Assembly: GCF_015355755.1 (NCBI RefSeq)
Contig: NZ_JACVEE010000008.1
Coordinates: 62,001 to 126,000 of the forward strand
Direction of reading: 5' to 3'
From: Nocardia sp. XZ_19_385
GTDB lineage: Bacteria; Actinomycetota; Actinomycetes; Mycobacteriales; Mycobacteriaceae
Length of the DNA stretch: 64,000 nt
A model generated the notes under the pieces. That model made no database searches. It was given only the letters and a program-made list of their open reading frames with translations, and was not told where the DNA came from. Position numbers and translations under genes: made by a program. Positions 42,005-49,645 of the stretch are shown here, one piece after another. Within the stretch, counting starts at the first letter, position 1; the number at the start of each line of letters is the position of its first letter.

Positions 42005-44512
42005 GTGCGAGTAGCGCAGTCCTGGCTGACCGAAATCCTGCGGCGCACCACCCCCGAGTGGGCCGTGACGCCGGAGGAGCTCGACGCCGCGTTCGTGCGG
42101 GTCGGCCTGGAGGTCGAGGAGGTCCAGACCCTCGAGCGGATCAGCGGTGACGGCGAGGGGCCGTTCCTGGTGGTCGGCCGGGTCGCCGAGATCACCGAAC
42201 TGACCGAGTTCAAGAAGCCGATCCGGTTCTGCAAGGTCGATATCGGCAAGCCGGATCACCTGCAGGAGATCGTCTGCGGTGCGACCAACTTCGTGGTCGG
42301 CGACCTGGTGGTCGTGGTGCTGCCCGGCGGTGTGCTGCCCGGTGGCTTCCAGATCTCCTCGCGCAAAACCTACGGTCACACCTCCAACGGCATGATCTGC
42401 TCGCTGTCCGAACTGGGCATCGGCAAGGAACACAACGGCATCCTGGTGCTGCGGCCCGGCACCGCCGAGCCCGGCGCGGACGCGAACGAGCTGCTGGGCC
42501 TGGGTGATTCGGTGATCGAGCTGGCCATCACCCCCGACCGTGGTTACGCGTTCTCGATGCGCGGCGTGGCACGCGAGGTCGCCTGCGGCTACGACCTGGA
42601 GTACGCCGATCCGGCGGTCCGCACGCTGCCCGACTCGCAAGAGGAGGCATGGGCGGTCAAGCTCGAGCCGGAGTCGCTGTGCACTCGTTTCGCGGTGCGC
42701 CGGGTCACCGGCATCGATCCCGCCGCCATCAGCCCGTGGTGGCTGCAGCGGCGACTGCTGCTCGCCGGCGTGCGCCCGATCTCCCCGGCCGTCGACGTCA
42801 CCAACTACGTGATGCTCGAACTGGGTCAGCCGCTGCACTCCTTCGACGCGTCGAAGGTCAACGGCACCTTGGTGGTTCGCCGCGCCAACCGGGGCGAGAC
42901 GCTGCGCACCCTCGACGACGCCGAGCGCACACTCGACGCCGAAGATGTGGTGATCGCCGACAATTCCGGCGTGATCTCCCTCGCGGGCACCATGGGCGGC
43001 GCCACCACCGAGGTGAGCGACGACTCCACCGACATCCTGCTCGAGGCCGCGACCTGGAACCCGGTCGCGATCGCTCGCACCGTGCGCCGGCACAAGCTGC
43101 CCTCGGAGGCGGCGAAGCGTTTCGAGCGCGTCGTCGATCCCGAGGTGAACCTCGCCGCGCTCGATCGCGCAGCGAGCTTACTGGTCGAAATCGCCGGTGG
43201 CACAGTCGAATCCGGGGTCACCGATGTGCGGGTCCCGGCGCCGGCCGCGGCCCCGATCCGGATGGACATCGATCTGCCCGACCGCACCGCCGGCATCGGC
43301 TACCCGACCGGTACCTCGGCGCGTCGCCTGGCTCAGGTCGGCTGTCAGGTCGAGGTGGGCGTCAGCGACGGCGGCCACGGCCAGCTGGTCGTCACCCCGC
43401 CGAGCTGGCGGCCCGACCTCACCCAGCCCGCCGACCTGGTCGAAGAGGTGCTGCGGCTGGAGGGCCTGGACAAGATCCCGTCCGTGCTGCCCACCGCCCC
43501 CGCCGGGCGTGGTCTCACCGCGGCGCAGCGCCGTCTGCGGGCGGTCAGCCGGGCGCTGGCGTTCAGCGGCGCCGTCGAGGTCCCGTCTCCGGTCTTCATG
43601 TCCAGTAACGTCTTCGACGTGTGGGGCCTGGATGCCGACGATCCGCGCCGCAACACCATGAAGGTGCTCAACCCGCTCGATGTGGAACGCGCCGACCTGC
43701 CCACCACCCTGCTGCCGGGCCTGCTGGAGGTGGCGGGACGCAACATCTCCCGCGGCGCGCGCGACCTCGCCATCTACGCCGTGGCCCAGATCGTGCAGCC
43801 GAGCGACAACACCCGCGCGATCGACGCCCTCCCGGTCGACCGCCGCCCCACCGACGAGCAGATCGCCGAACTGAACGACTCGCTCCCGCATCAGCCGATG
43901 CACATCGCCGTCGTCCTCACCGGCCGCCGCGACCCTCGCGGTCCGTGGGGCCAGGGCCGCCCGGCCGAAGCCGCCGACGCGTTCGCACTCGCCGACGCCG
44001 CGGCCGCTGCCGCGGGTGTCACCCTCGAGCGCCGCGCCGCCGCCCACCTCCCATGGCACCCGGGCCGCTGCGCCGAACTGCTCGTCGACGGCGTGGTCGT
44101 CGGCCACGCCGGCGAACTGCACCCGGCCGTCCTGGAACGCTCCGGCCTGCCGAAGCGCACCTGCGCCGTCGAACTCGACCTCGACGCCCTCCCACTCCGC
44201 GAAACCCGCCCGGCCCCCACGGTCTACCCGTTCCCGGCGGTCCTGCAGGACGTCTCGGTCAGCGTCGAAAAGACAGTCCCGGCAGCGTCGGTCGAATCCG
44301 CTCTCCGCTCCGGCAGCGGCGACCTCCTCGAAGACATCGTCCTCTTCGACGTCTACGAAGGCGCCCAGGCGGGCGAGGGCCGCAAATCCCTCACCTACGC
44401 CCTCCGCTTCCGGGCCCCCGACCGCACCCTCACCGAAGACGAAGCCTCCGCCGCCCGCGACTCCGCCGTCGCCGCAGCCGCCGCCTCGGTCGGCGCAGTC
44501 ATCCGCGGCTAA
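42005..44512 (+). CDS. pheT: Phenylalanyl-tRNA synthetase beta subunit
   Basis: 835 residues, start GTG 42005, close to the usual ~830. The domains in order are the EMAP-like tRNA-binding domain ([23 protein letters not shown]), B3/B4 editing region (with [26 protein letters not shown]), the B5 domain, and the C-terminal anticodon-binding ferredoxin-like domain ending [19 protein letters not shown]. It completes the synthetase with pheS. A strong terminator follows. Confidence 0.98.
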   Translation: MRVAQSWLTEILRRTTPEWAVTPEELDAAFVRVGLEVEEVQTLERISGDGEGPFLVVGRVAEITELTEFKKPIRFCKVDIGKPDHLQEIVCGATNFVVGDLVVVVLPGGVLPGGFQISSRKTYGHTSNGMICSLSELGIGKEHNGILVLRPGTAEPGADANELLGLGDSVIELAITPDRGYAFSMRGVAREVACGYDLEYADPAVRTLPDSQEEAWAVKLEPESLCTRFAVRRVTGIDPAAISPWWLQRRLLLAGVRPISPAVDVTNYVMLELGQPLHSFDASKVNGTLVVRRANRGETLRTLDDAERTLDAEDVVIADNSGVISLAGTMGGATTEVSDDSTDILLEAATWNPVAIARTVRRHKLPSEAAKRFERVVDPEVNLAALDRAASLLVEIAGGTVESGVTDVRVPAPAAAPIRMDIDLPDRTAGIGYPTGTSARRLAQVGCQVEVGVSDGGHGQLVVTPPSWRPDLTQPADLVEEVLRLEGLDKIPSVLPTAPAGRGLTAAQRRLRAVSRALAFSGAVEVPSPVFMSSNVFDVWGLDADDPRRNTMKVLNPLDVERADLPTTLLPGLLEVAGRNISRGARDLAIYAVAQIVQPSDNTRAIDALPVDRRPTDEQIAELNDSLPHQPMHIAVVLTGRRDPRGPWGQGRPAEAADAFALADAAAAAAGVTLERRAAAHLPWHPGRCAELLVDGVVVGHAGELHPAVLERSGLPKRTCAVELDLDALPLRETRPAPTVYPFPAVLQDVSVSVEKTVPAASVESALRSGSGDLLEDIVLFDVYEGAQAGEGRKSLTYALRFRAPDRTLTEDEASAARDSAVAAAAASVGAVIRG

Positions 44513-44527
44513 CCTATCCAGATCCCC

Positions 44528-44560
44528 AAGACCCCTGTGGCGCAACGCCACAGGGGTCTT
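44528..44560 (+). terminator. pheST terminator
   Basis: A perfect 15-bp stem, AAGACCCCTGTGGCG (44528-44542) with CGCCACAGGGGTCTT (44546-44560) and a CAA loop, 16 bp after the pheT stop. Confidence 0.9.
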
Positions 44561-44572
44561 GTGCCTCTCCCG

Positions 44573-44658
44573 CCACCCCCATCAAGATCACCAGGACCTG
44601 GTGGCGGAGCTACTCGCGCAATGCCGCCACTGTTGCCTGGTGATCTTGATGGGGGTGG
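44573..44658. repeat. Long palindromic repeat, copy 1
   Basis: Perfect 23-bp arms at 44573-44595 and 44636-44658 around a 40-base centre that has its own inner pair GTGGCGG/CCGCCAC (44601-44607, 44624-44630). The left arm contains CAAGATCACCAGGACCTG, the same as the repeat at 53381. It lies just past the pheST terminator and before the cutinase end. Confidence 0.8.
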
Positions 44659-44666
44659 ACCCGCGG

Positions 44667-45377
44667 TCAGTGGGATCGGAGGCGGTCCTGGATGAAGGCT
44701 GCGGCTTGGTCGCGGGTGTCGTTGACGAAGTATGCGACGTGGCCGTAGGTGAGGGCGTTGGAGAATCCGGCGGCTGGGTCGCCGCCGTTGCAGACCAGGT
44801 CTCCGGCGGAGCAGTAATCGCGTAGCCGGTCGGCGAATTGGGCGAGTGCGCCGGTGGGGCGTGGCTGGAGGCCGGTCAGGGCCGGGTCGAAGGTGCCGCG
44901 GTTGTAGGGTTCGGCGTTGTTGAAATTAGGGTTGCCGAACAGGGCGACGGCGGAAATCTGGGCCGCTGCCTTGTCTGACAATCGGGAACTGAGGACTTCG
45001 CCGGCGACCCGGGCTCCCTGGGAGTAGCCCAGGACGACCAGCTGCTGCCCGGGGCAGGTGGCCGCGGCGGTGTTCAGCAAGTTGGTCAGACTCTCTGCGC
45101 CTCTGATGGCGCTGTCCGGATCGCGGTTCGCGGGGTACGGCAGTTCGGTTACCCTGCCGCCGTTTTCCTGGGCGACCCGCATGGCCAATGGGGTCAGCAG
45201 GAGGCTGCCGAGCTGGGGCTCGAACGTGCCTCGAATGCTGATGACCCGCAAGTCATCGCAGCCGCCGGAGTTGTCGGCGTTGGCAGTCGCGGCCGGGACG
45301 CCCGCCACCGCCAACGCCGCCACAGCGACACCGGCCAAGCGCCGCAAGGAAATCGGGTACTGCAACTGTCCGCGCAT
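44667..45377 (-). CDS. Secreted cutinase-family hydrolase
   Basis: 236 residues with a signal peptide: LRRLAGVAVAALAVAGVPAATANA, cleaved near residue 34. The alpha/beta hydrolase has nucleophile S119 in GYSQG, D193 in AGDLVC and H213 in YGHVAYF, with cysteine pairs C40-C108 and C189-C196, as in fungal cutinases and mycobacterial culp proteins. Such enzymes cleave esters and phospholipids outside the cell. It ends beside the palindromic repeat on the opposite strand and stands alone. Confidence 0.9.
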   Translation of the reverse strand: MRGQLQYPISLRRLAGVAVAALAVAGVPAATANADNSGGCDDLRVISIRGTFEPQLGSLLLTPLAMRVAQENGGRVTELPYPANRDPDSAIRGAESLTNLLNTAAATCPGQQLVVLGYSQGARVAGEVLSSRLSDKAAAQISAVALFGNPNFNNAEPYNRGTFDPALTGLQPRPTGALAQFADRLRDYCSAGDLVCNGGDPAAGFSNALTYGHVAYFVNDTRDQAAAFIQDRLRSH

Positions 45378-45449
45378 GGCACGACCCTATTGGCGAGGGT
45401 CTTGCGGCTCAAGCCTTTGTACTGCCTGAATCGAGCTCGACCGTCGTTC

Positions 45450-46028
45450 CTACGCCGGAGCCGGTGTGCGGCGATAGGCGAAGACCCGGTGGCCGTCGCG
45501 GGCGGCCGTGGCAGTCAGCAATGCGCCCGTGGCCAGGACGGTGACGGCGTATCCGCTCATGTCGTCGAAGCCGACAGAAGTGAGCATCGCGAGGGCGAAA
45601 GCGGCCAGCAACGCAGACGTGGCGGAAGCGGTTGCCCGCGTGGCGAATCCGACGACGAGGGCGAGGCCGAGCACAGCCTCCAGTGCGGTGGCTGTGACGG
45701 CGGCGGGGGAGGTGAGCGCGTGCAGGAAGGTGGGTAGCAGGGAACGGGTGTAGTCGGTGAAGGCGTCGAACGACCCCCAGGAAATGCCGGGATCTCCTGG
45801 GGCGCCGAGGAATCCGAAGCGGTCGGCCACCGAACCCAGGAGTAGGAGGCCGAGCGCGGTGCGGACGACGATGTTGATCGCCCGGATCCGTGCCGCGGTG
45901 CCGAGTTGGATGGCGACGCAGGCGACAGCGACGGCAGTGATCCACCCGATCGCGCCGTGCATGAACAGGATCCAGATCAGTTCCACCGTCAGAGCGACTC
46001 CAGTGAGAACCATTGCGGCTGTGCGCAT
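45450..46028 (-). CDS. DoxX-like membrane protein
   Basis: 192 residues from ATG 46028, with GAGAGG upstream. Five or six hydrophobic segments (VELIWILFMHGAIGW, VVRTALGLLLLGSVADRFGFLG, VTATALEAVLGLALVVGFATR and others) follow the DoxX pattern. It is divergent from a MarR regulator, which shares an operator with it and is probably its repressor. Substrate or stress signal unknown. Confidence 0.72.
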   Translation of the reverse strand: MRTAAMVLTGVALTVELIWILFMHGAIGWITAVAVACVAIQLGTAARIRAINIVVRTALGLLLLGSVADRFGFLGAPGDPGISWGSFDAFTDYTRSLLPTFLHALTSPAAVTATALEAVLGLALVVGFATRATASATSALLAAFALAMLTSVGFDDMSGYAVTVLATGALLTATAARDGHRVFAYRRTPAPA

Positions 46029-46044
46029 CTTCGTGCCTCTCGAG

Positions 46045-46062
46045 TAGTAAGGTTCCTTACTA
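46045..46062. promoter_or_regulatory. MarR operator palindrome
   Basis: TAGTAAGG-TT-CCTTACTA is a perfect 8-2-8 palindrome between the divergent DoxX-like and MarR genes, the type and size of MarR-family operators. A further half-site CCTTACTAA lies inside the MarR gene at 46095-46103, 40 bp downstream. Confidence 0.75.
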
Positions 46063-46083
46063 ACAGTAGGAGTGGAAGGAATT

Positions 46084-46584
46084 ATGGTCAAGCGCCTTAC
46101 TAATCCGTTGGTGGATCGCCCCGCACCGCTGGGGAACTTGCTGTCCGCGGCGGCCCGCACGCTGGCAGCCGAGCTGGATGCGGGGATCGCAGCCGCGGGC
46201 TTCGAGGATGTGCGCGCGGCACACGCGCCGGTGTTCCAGCTGATCGAGCCCTCAGGCACCCGGCTGACGGTCTTGGCGGACCGGGCCGGAATGACGAAAC
46301 AGGCCATGGGAGAACTGGTCCGGCACCTGGACCGGCAGGGCTACGTCGAACTGACCGGCGACCCGGACGACCGCCGAGCCAAACTGGTCCGCCTGACCAA
46401 ACGCGGCTGGGCCGTCGTCGACGCGGGCGTCGCCGTGATCGAACACTTCGATCAGCACCTGGACGAAATCGTCGGCGCCGACGAGGTCACCCGCCTGCGC
46501 CGCACCCTGCTCCGCATCATCGACGGCGCCGCCTCGACCTACGCGAACAAACCCCAAACCACCGCCGCCATGCGCGTCGAATAA
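46084..46584 (+). CDS. MarR-family regulator
   Basis: 166 residues from ATG 46084, preceded by GGAAGGA. The winged-helix core is LTVLADRAGMTKQAMGELVRHLDRQGYVELTGDPDDRRAKLVRLT, with the DRR wing. It probably binds the palindrome upstream and represses both its own gene and the DoxX-like gene. The ligand is unknown. Confidence 0.9.
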   Translation: MVKRLTNPLVDRPAPLGNLLSAAARTLAAELDAGIAAAGFEDVRAAHAPVFQLIEPSGTRLTVLADRAGMTKQAMGELVRHLDRQGYVELTGDPDDRRAKLVRLTKRGWAVVDAGVAVIEHFDQHLDEIVGADEVTRLRRTLLRIIDGAASTYANKPQTTAAMRVE

Positions 46585-46663
46585 CCAGTGGCACATGGTT
46601 GAGGCGGTGGGAATTGGGGGTGCTGGGTTGGCGTTGAGTGGGAAGACGACCTCGAGGAGGATT

Positions 46664-46966
46664 ATGAGCGTGCGAGCTGTCTGGAATGGCGTGGTGCTGG
46701 CCGAGAGTGCCGACACGGTGATCGTGGAGGGCAATCACTACTTTCCGCCGGAGTCGGTCAACAAGGAGTACTTCGAAACCAGCGACACCCACACGTTCTG
46801 TCCGTGGAAGGGCACGGCCTCGTATTACACGGTGGCCGTCGGCGGCGAGACGAATCGGGATGCCGCCTGGTACTACCCGGACCCGAAGCCGGAAGCCGAG
46901 CAGGTGCGGGACCGGGTCGCTTTCTGGAAGGGTGTCGACGTGGTCGAGGCGGGCGCGGGCGAGTAA
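46664..46966 (+). CDS. DUF427 protein
   Basis: 100 residues from ATG 46664, with GAGGAGG upstream. The sequence VRAVWNGVVLAESADTVIVEGNHYFPPESV ... DTHTFCPWKGTASYYTV ... AAWYYPDPKPEAEQVRDRVAFW is a standard DUF427 protein, a small beta fold of unknown role found widely in actinobacteria. It is followed 10 bp later by the hydrolase gene. Confidence 0.9.
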   Translation: MSVRAVWNGVVLAESADTVIVEGNHYFPPESVNKEYFETSDTHTFCPWKGTASYYTVAVGGETNRDAAWYYPDPKPEAEQVRDRVAFWKGVDVVEAGAGE

Positions 46967-46976
46967 GAAGAGGGGC

Positions 46977-47744
46977 ATGCGACATCCGGCGAGCCCCATT
47001 CTGAACGCGCTGACGTACATGCGGGATCGGCGGATCCTGCAGACGCCGGACGTGCTCGGGCTGGCGTACCGGGATCTGTCGATCGAAACCGCCGACGGTG
47101 AAACCGTCCACGCCTGGTGGCTGCCTGCACGGCGATCGATCGGGCATGTGTTGTTCGCGCACGGCAATGCCGGGAACATCGGTGATCGCGTGCCGATCTA
47201 CGCGCTGCTGACCGACGCCGGATTCGACGTCCTCGCCTTCGACTACCGCGGATACGGGCGCAGTACCGGGCGTCCGAGCGAACACGGCACCTACCTCGAT
47301 GCCCGGGCGGCCCGCCAGGCGCTGCTCGAGCAACCCGGCGTCGATCCGGATCGCATTGTCTACCTTGGCAAGTCGCTCGGTGGCGGCGTGATGCTGGAGC
47401 TGGCCACCGAGCATCCGCCGGCGGGGCTGATCCTGGTGTCCACCTTCACCGGAATCCGCGACGCCGCCCGCTCGGTGTACCCGTTCTTGCCCGCGCCGTT
47501 CGTGCCGAATGCGTACCCGAGTCTGCGGCGCATCCGGAAACTCCAAGCTCCCGTCCTGATTACGCACGGCGACCAGGACGACCTCCTGCCGCTGCGGCAC
47601 GCCGAGCGCCTGTACGCCGCCGCCCGGGAGCCGAAGCAACTGGAAGTCTTCGCCGGCGCCGGCCACAACGACCTGATCTTCTCCGCTGGTTCGCGGTGGA
47701 TCGACCTCGTCAGCACCTGGTCGAAAGGCGTCCTGCAGCGCTAG
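46977..47744 (+). CDS. Alpha/beta hydrolase
   Basis: 255 residues from ATG 46977. The fold has the oxyanion stretch LFAHGNAGNIGDR, nucleophile S133 in YLGKSLGGG, D201 in HGDQDDLLP and H230 in AGHND. It matches the BEM46/peptidase S9-like group of serine hydrolases of unknown substrate. A hydrophobic N-terminus is not evident, so it is probably cytoplasmic. It follows DUF427 in a small operon. Confidence 0.85.
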   Translation: MRHPASPILNALTYMRDRRILQTPDVLGLAYRDLSIETADGETVHAWWLPARRSIGHVLFAHGNAGNIGDRVPIYALLTDAGFDVLAFDYRGYGRSTGRPSEHGTYLDARAARQALLEQPGVDPDRIVYLGKSLGGGVMLELATEHPPAGLILVSTFTGIRDAARSVYPFLPAPFVPNAYPSLRRIRKLQAPVLITHGDQDDLLPLRHAERLYAAAREPKQLEVFAGAGHNDLIFSAGSRWIDLVSTWSKGVLQR

Positions 47745-47777
47745 GCCAGGTGCCGCGCGCGTGCGTAGCCTGGCTTT

Positions 47778-48284
47778 ATGACTGAGTACAGCGAGATCTC
47801 CGCCCGGCTGGCGGCGTTGCCGGACGCGGAATTGACCACCGTGCTGCAGGCGGCGACGGTCGGTCGGCCCGCGTTCTGGGCGGTGCGCGCCGCCCTCGAC
47901 GAAATGGCGGGGGTGGGCCATATCGCCCCGGGTGGGGATGTGAGTCCCACCACTGAATCGGTACAAACGCATGACCAGGCCTCGGGCGGTGGGGCATCGG
48001 GCCAGGTCGGAGCTGCTTCTGCGGTACCGGTGGTACCGGTACACCCCGCCGGTATCCCGGCATCGCCCGCCGCGGGCGGATATTCCAGCGGTGGAGTCCC
48101 TACTTTCGAGTCAGTTCGCGATAAGGTCGAGCAGCGCTTCGGCACCGCGCAGGGGATGGGCGAACTCGACCGGCAGACCCCGGCGGGCCGCAGCGCCGAT
48201 GAGCAGTGGGAGGCGCGCGAGAAGGCCGCGCGCGAGCGTCTGGATCAGATTCGGAAATCGGTGCACGACAACGACAATCCGTAA
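47778..48284 (+). CDS. Unknown protein with disordered middle
   Basis: 168 residues, start ATG 47778. I do not recognise it. A folded-looking N-terminal ~45 residues (SEISARLAALPDAELTTVLQAA) is followed by a low-complexity linker rich in Gly, Ala, Pro, Ser and Val (~48-110), then a charged helical C-terminus (FESVRDKVEQRFGTAQGMGELD and ARERLDQIRKSV). No signal peptide or membrane segment. It precedes a second unknown gene by 33 bp, so the two may act together. Confidence 0.6.
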   Translation: MTEYSEISARLAALPDAELTTVLQAATVGRPAFWAVRAALDEMAGVGHIAPGGDVSPTTESVQTHDQASGGGASGQVGAASAVPVVPVHPAGIPASPAAGGYSSGGVPTFESVRDKVEQRFGTAQGMGELDRQTPAGRSADEQWEAREKAARERLDQIRKSVHDNDNP

Positions 48285-48317
48285 TTCTGGTCCGGGCATA
48301 CCGGACGAAGGAAGAAT

Positions 48318-49346
48318 ATGAGCGAGCCGCGCGAGATCGCCGAACGACTACTCGATGCCCAGGTGGAGTTCCTGCTCGCCGAGGTGACCGGCGAGCGTTT
48401 CGCGGAGGTCGTCGCGCGCGACACCGAAGCGGTGCTCGGGGTCGCCGACACCCTCGTCTTCCGTGATGTCGTGCAGATCGACGACGCCAAGGAAACCGTC
48501 CGCAATGTCATCGAGCTGATCGGCGGCAGCCCTGTCATCGCCGATATGGTCGGCGTCTTCGCCGATTCGATCTACGACAACATCGCCGAGAATCACGACT
48601 ACACCCTCGGCCAGGTCGTCGACCGGGAGCCCGTGGAAGCGTTGCTGGAGAAGATCTTCGGCATGCACCAGGCGCAGGAGCGGATCCTGGACCGGCTCAC
48701 CGAGAGCCCACTGGTCGCCACCGTCGCCTCCAAGTTCGTCGACAAGCTGATCAACGACTTCATGGCCACCAATCGGGAACGCGCGGAGAAGATTCCGGGC
48801 GTCTCCTCGCTGATGTCGCTGGGCCAGTCCGCCGCCAACCGCGCCAAGAAGGTCGCCGACAGCACCTTTGTCGGTGATCTCGCCGGCAAGGGCGCGATGT
48901 TCGCGCTCAAGCGCACCAACAACGCGATCCGCGAGATGCTGCGCGACGCGCCCGTGCACTCCGCGGCCATGGAATTCTGGGATCTGCACGCCGACGAGCC
49001 GGTCAGCGGCCTGCGGGAGTACCTGTCCCAGAAGGACCTCAACGAGCTGGTGCTGATCTGCTATGAGATCGCGATGACCACCCGGGAGAAGGAATTCTTC
49101 GGTGAACTCGTCGACGAGTGCGTCGAGGTGTTCTTCACCAAGTACGGCGACTACACCCTCGCCGCGATGCTCCCCGAGCTCGGTTTGTCCGGCGACGACA
49201 TCGCCAAGGAGATCCTGCGCTACGGCCCCGCCGTGATCGAGGGTGCGAAGTCGAACGGCGTGCTGGCCAAGCTGATTCGCGAGCGGCTGGAGCCGTTCTA
49301 TACCTCTGATGTGGTGCTGGGCATCCTCGGAGACGTCACCAAGTAA
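48318..49346 (+). CDS. Unknown all-helical cytoplasmic protein
   Basis: 342 residues, start ATG 48318 with GGAAGAAT upstream. The sequence is almost wholly amphipathic helix, with repeated Glu/Asp-rich segments (VEFLLAEVTGERFAEVVARD, VFADSIYDNIAENHDYTLG) and a central region with LINDFMATNRERAEKIPG. I recognise no domain. There is no signal peptide or clear membrane helix. It is likely partner to the upstream unknown gene. A terminator-like hairpin follows. Confidence 0.6.
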   Translation: MSEPREIAERLLDAQVEFLLAEVTGERFAEVVARDTEAVLGVADTLVFRDVVQIDDAKETVRNVIELIGGSPVIADMVGVFADSIYDNIAENHDYTLGQVVDREPVEALLEKIFGMHQAQERILDRLTESPLVATVASKFVDKLINDFMATNRERAEKIPGVSSLMSLGQSAANRAKKVADSTFVGDLAGKGAMFALKRTNNAIREMLRDAPVHSAAMEFWDLHADEPVSGLREYLSQKDLNELVLICYEIAMTTREKEFFGELVDECVEVFFTKYGDYTLAAMLPELGLSGDDIAKEILRYGPAVIEGAKSNGVLAKLIRERLEPFYTSDVVLGILGDVTK

Positions 49347-49359
49347 TACGTTCCAGCGT

Positions 49360-49390
49360 AAGCCGGGGTTCGAAGTTCGGGCCCCGGCTT
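49360..49390 (+). terminator. Terminator after the unknown gene pair
   Basis: AAGCCGGGG (49360-49368) pairs with CCCCGGCTT (49382-49390), 13 bp after the gene's stop. The remaining 255 bases before the kinase gene hold no gene I can support. Confidence 0.7.
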
Positions 49391-49645
49391 TGACGTATGC
49401 CCGCGGTTTGCGGGGAGTTCTGATTCGGGACTGCCGACCGGGTCGGCGTCACCGTCACCGGCGCTCCGGTGTGAGCGGATTGAAACTACGAAAATTGTTG
49501 ATTACCAGCGTGTATCCATACCTGGGCATTGTCGGTTTCGCGCTGTTCCGCCGTTGACACACGGTACCCGTTGTGGAAATTTGCTCCCTGTCTTTTCCGT
49601 GCGCTCGCCGTGGAGCTGCCACGGCCTACGCGATGGAGGAGCAAG

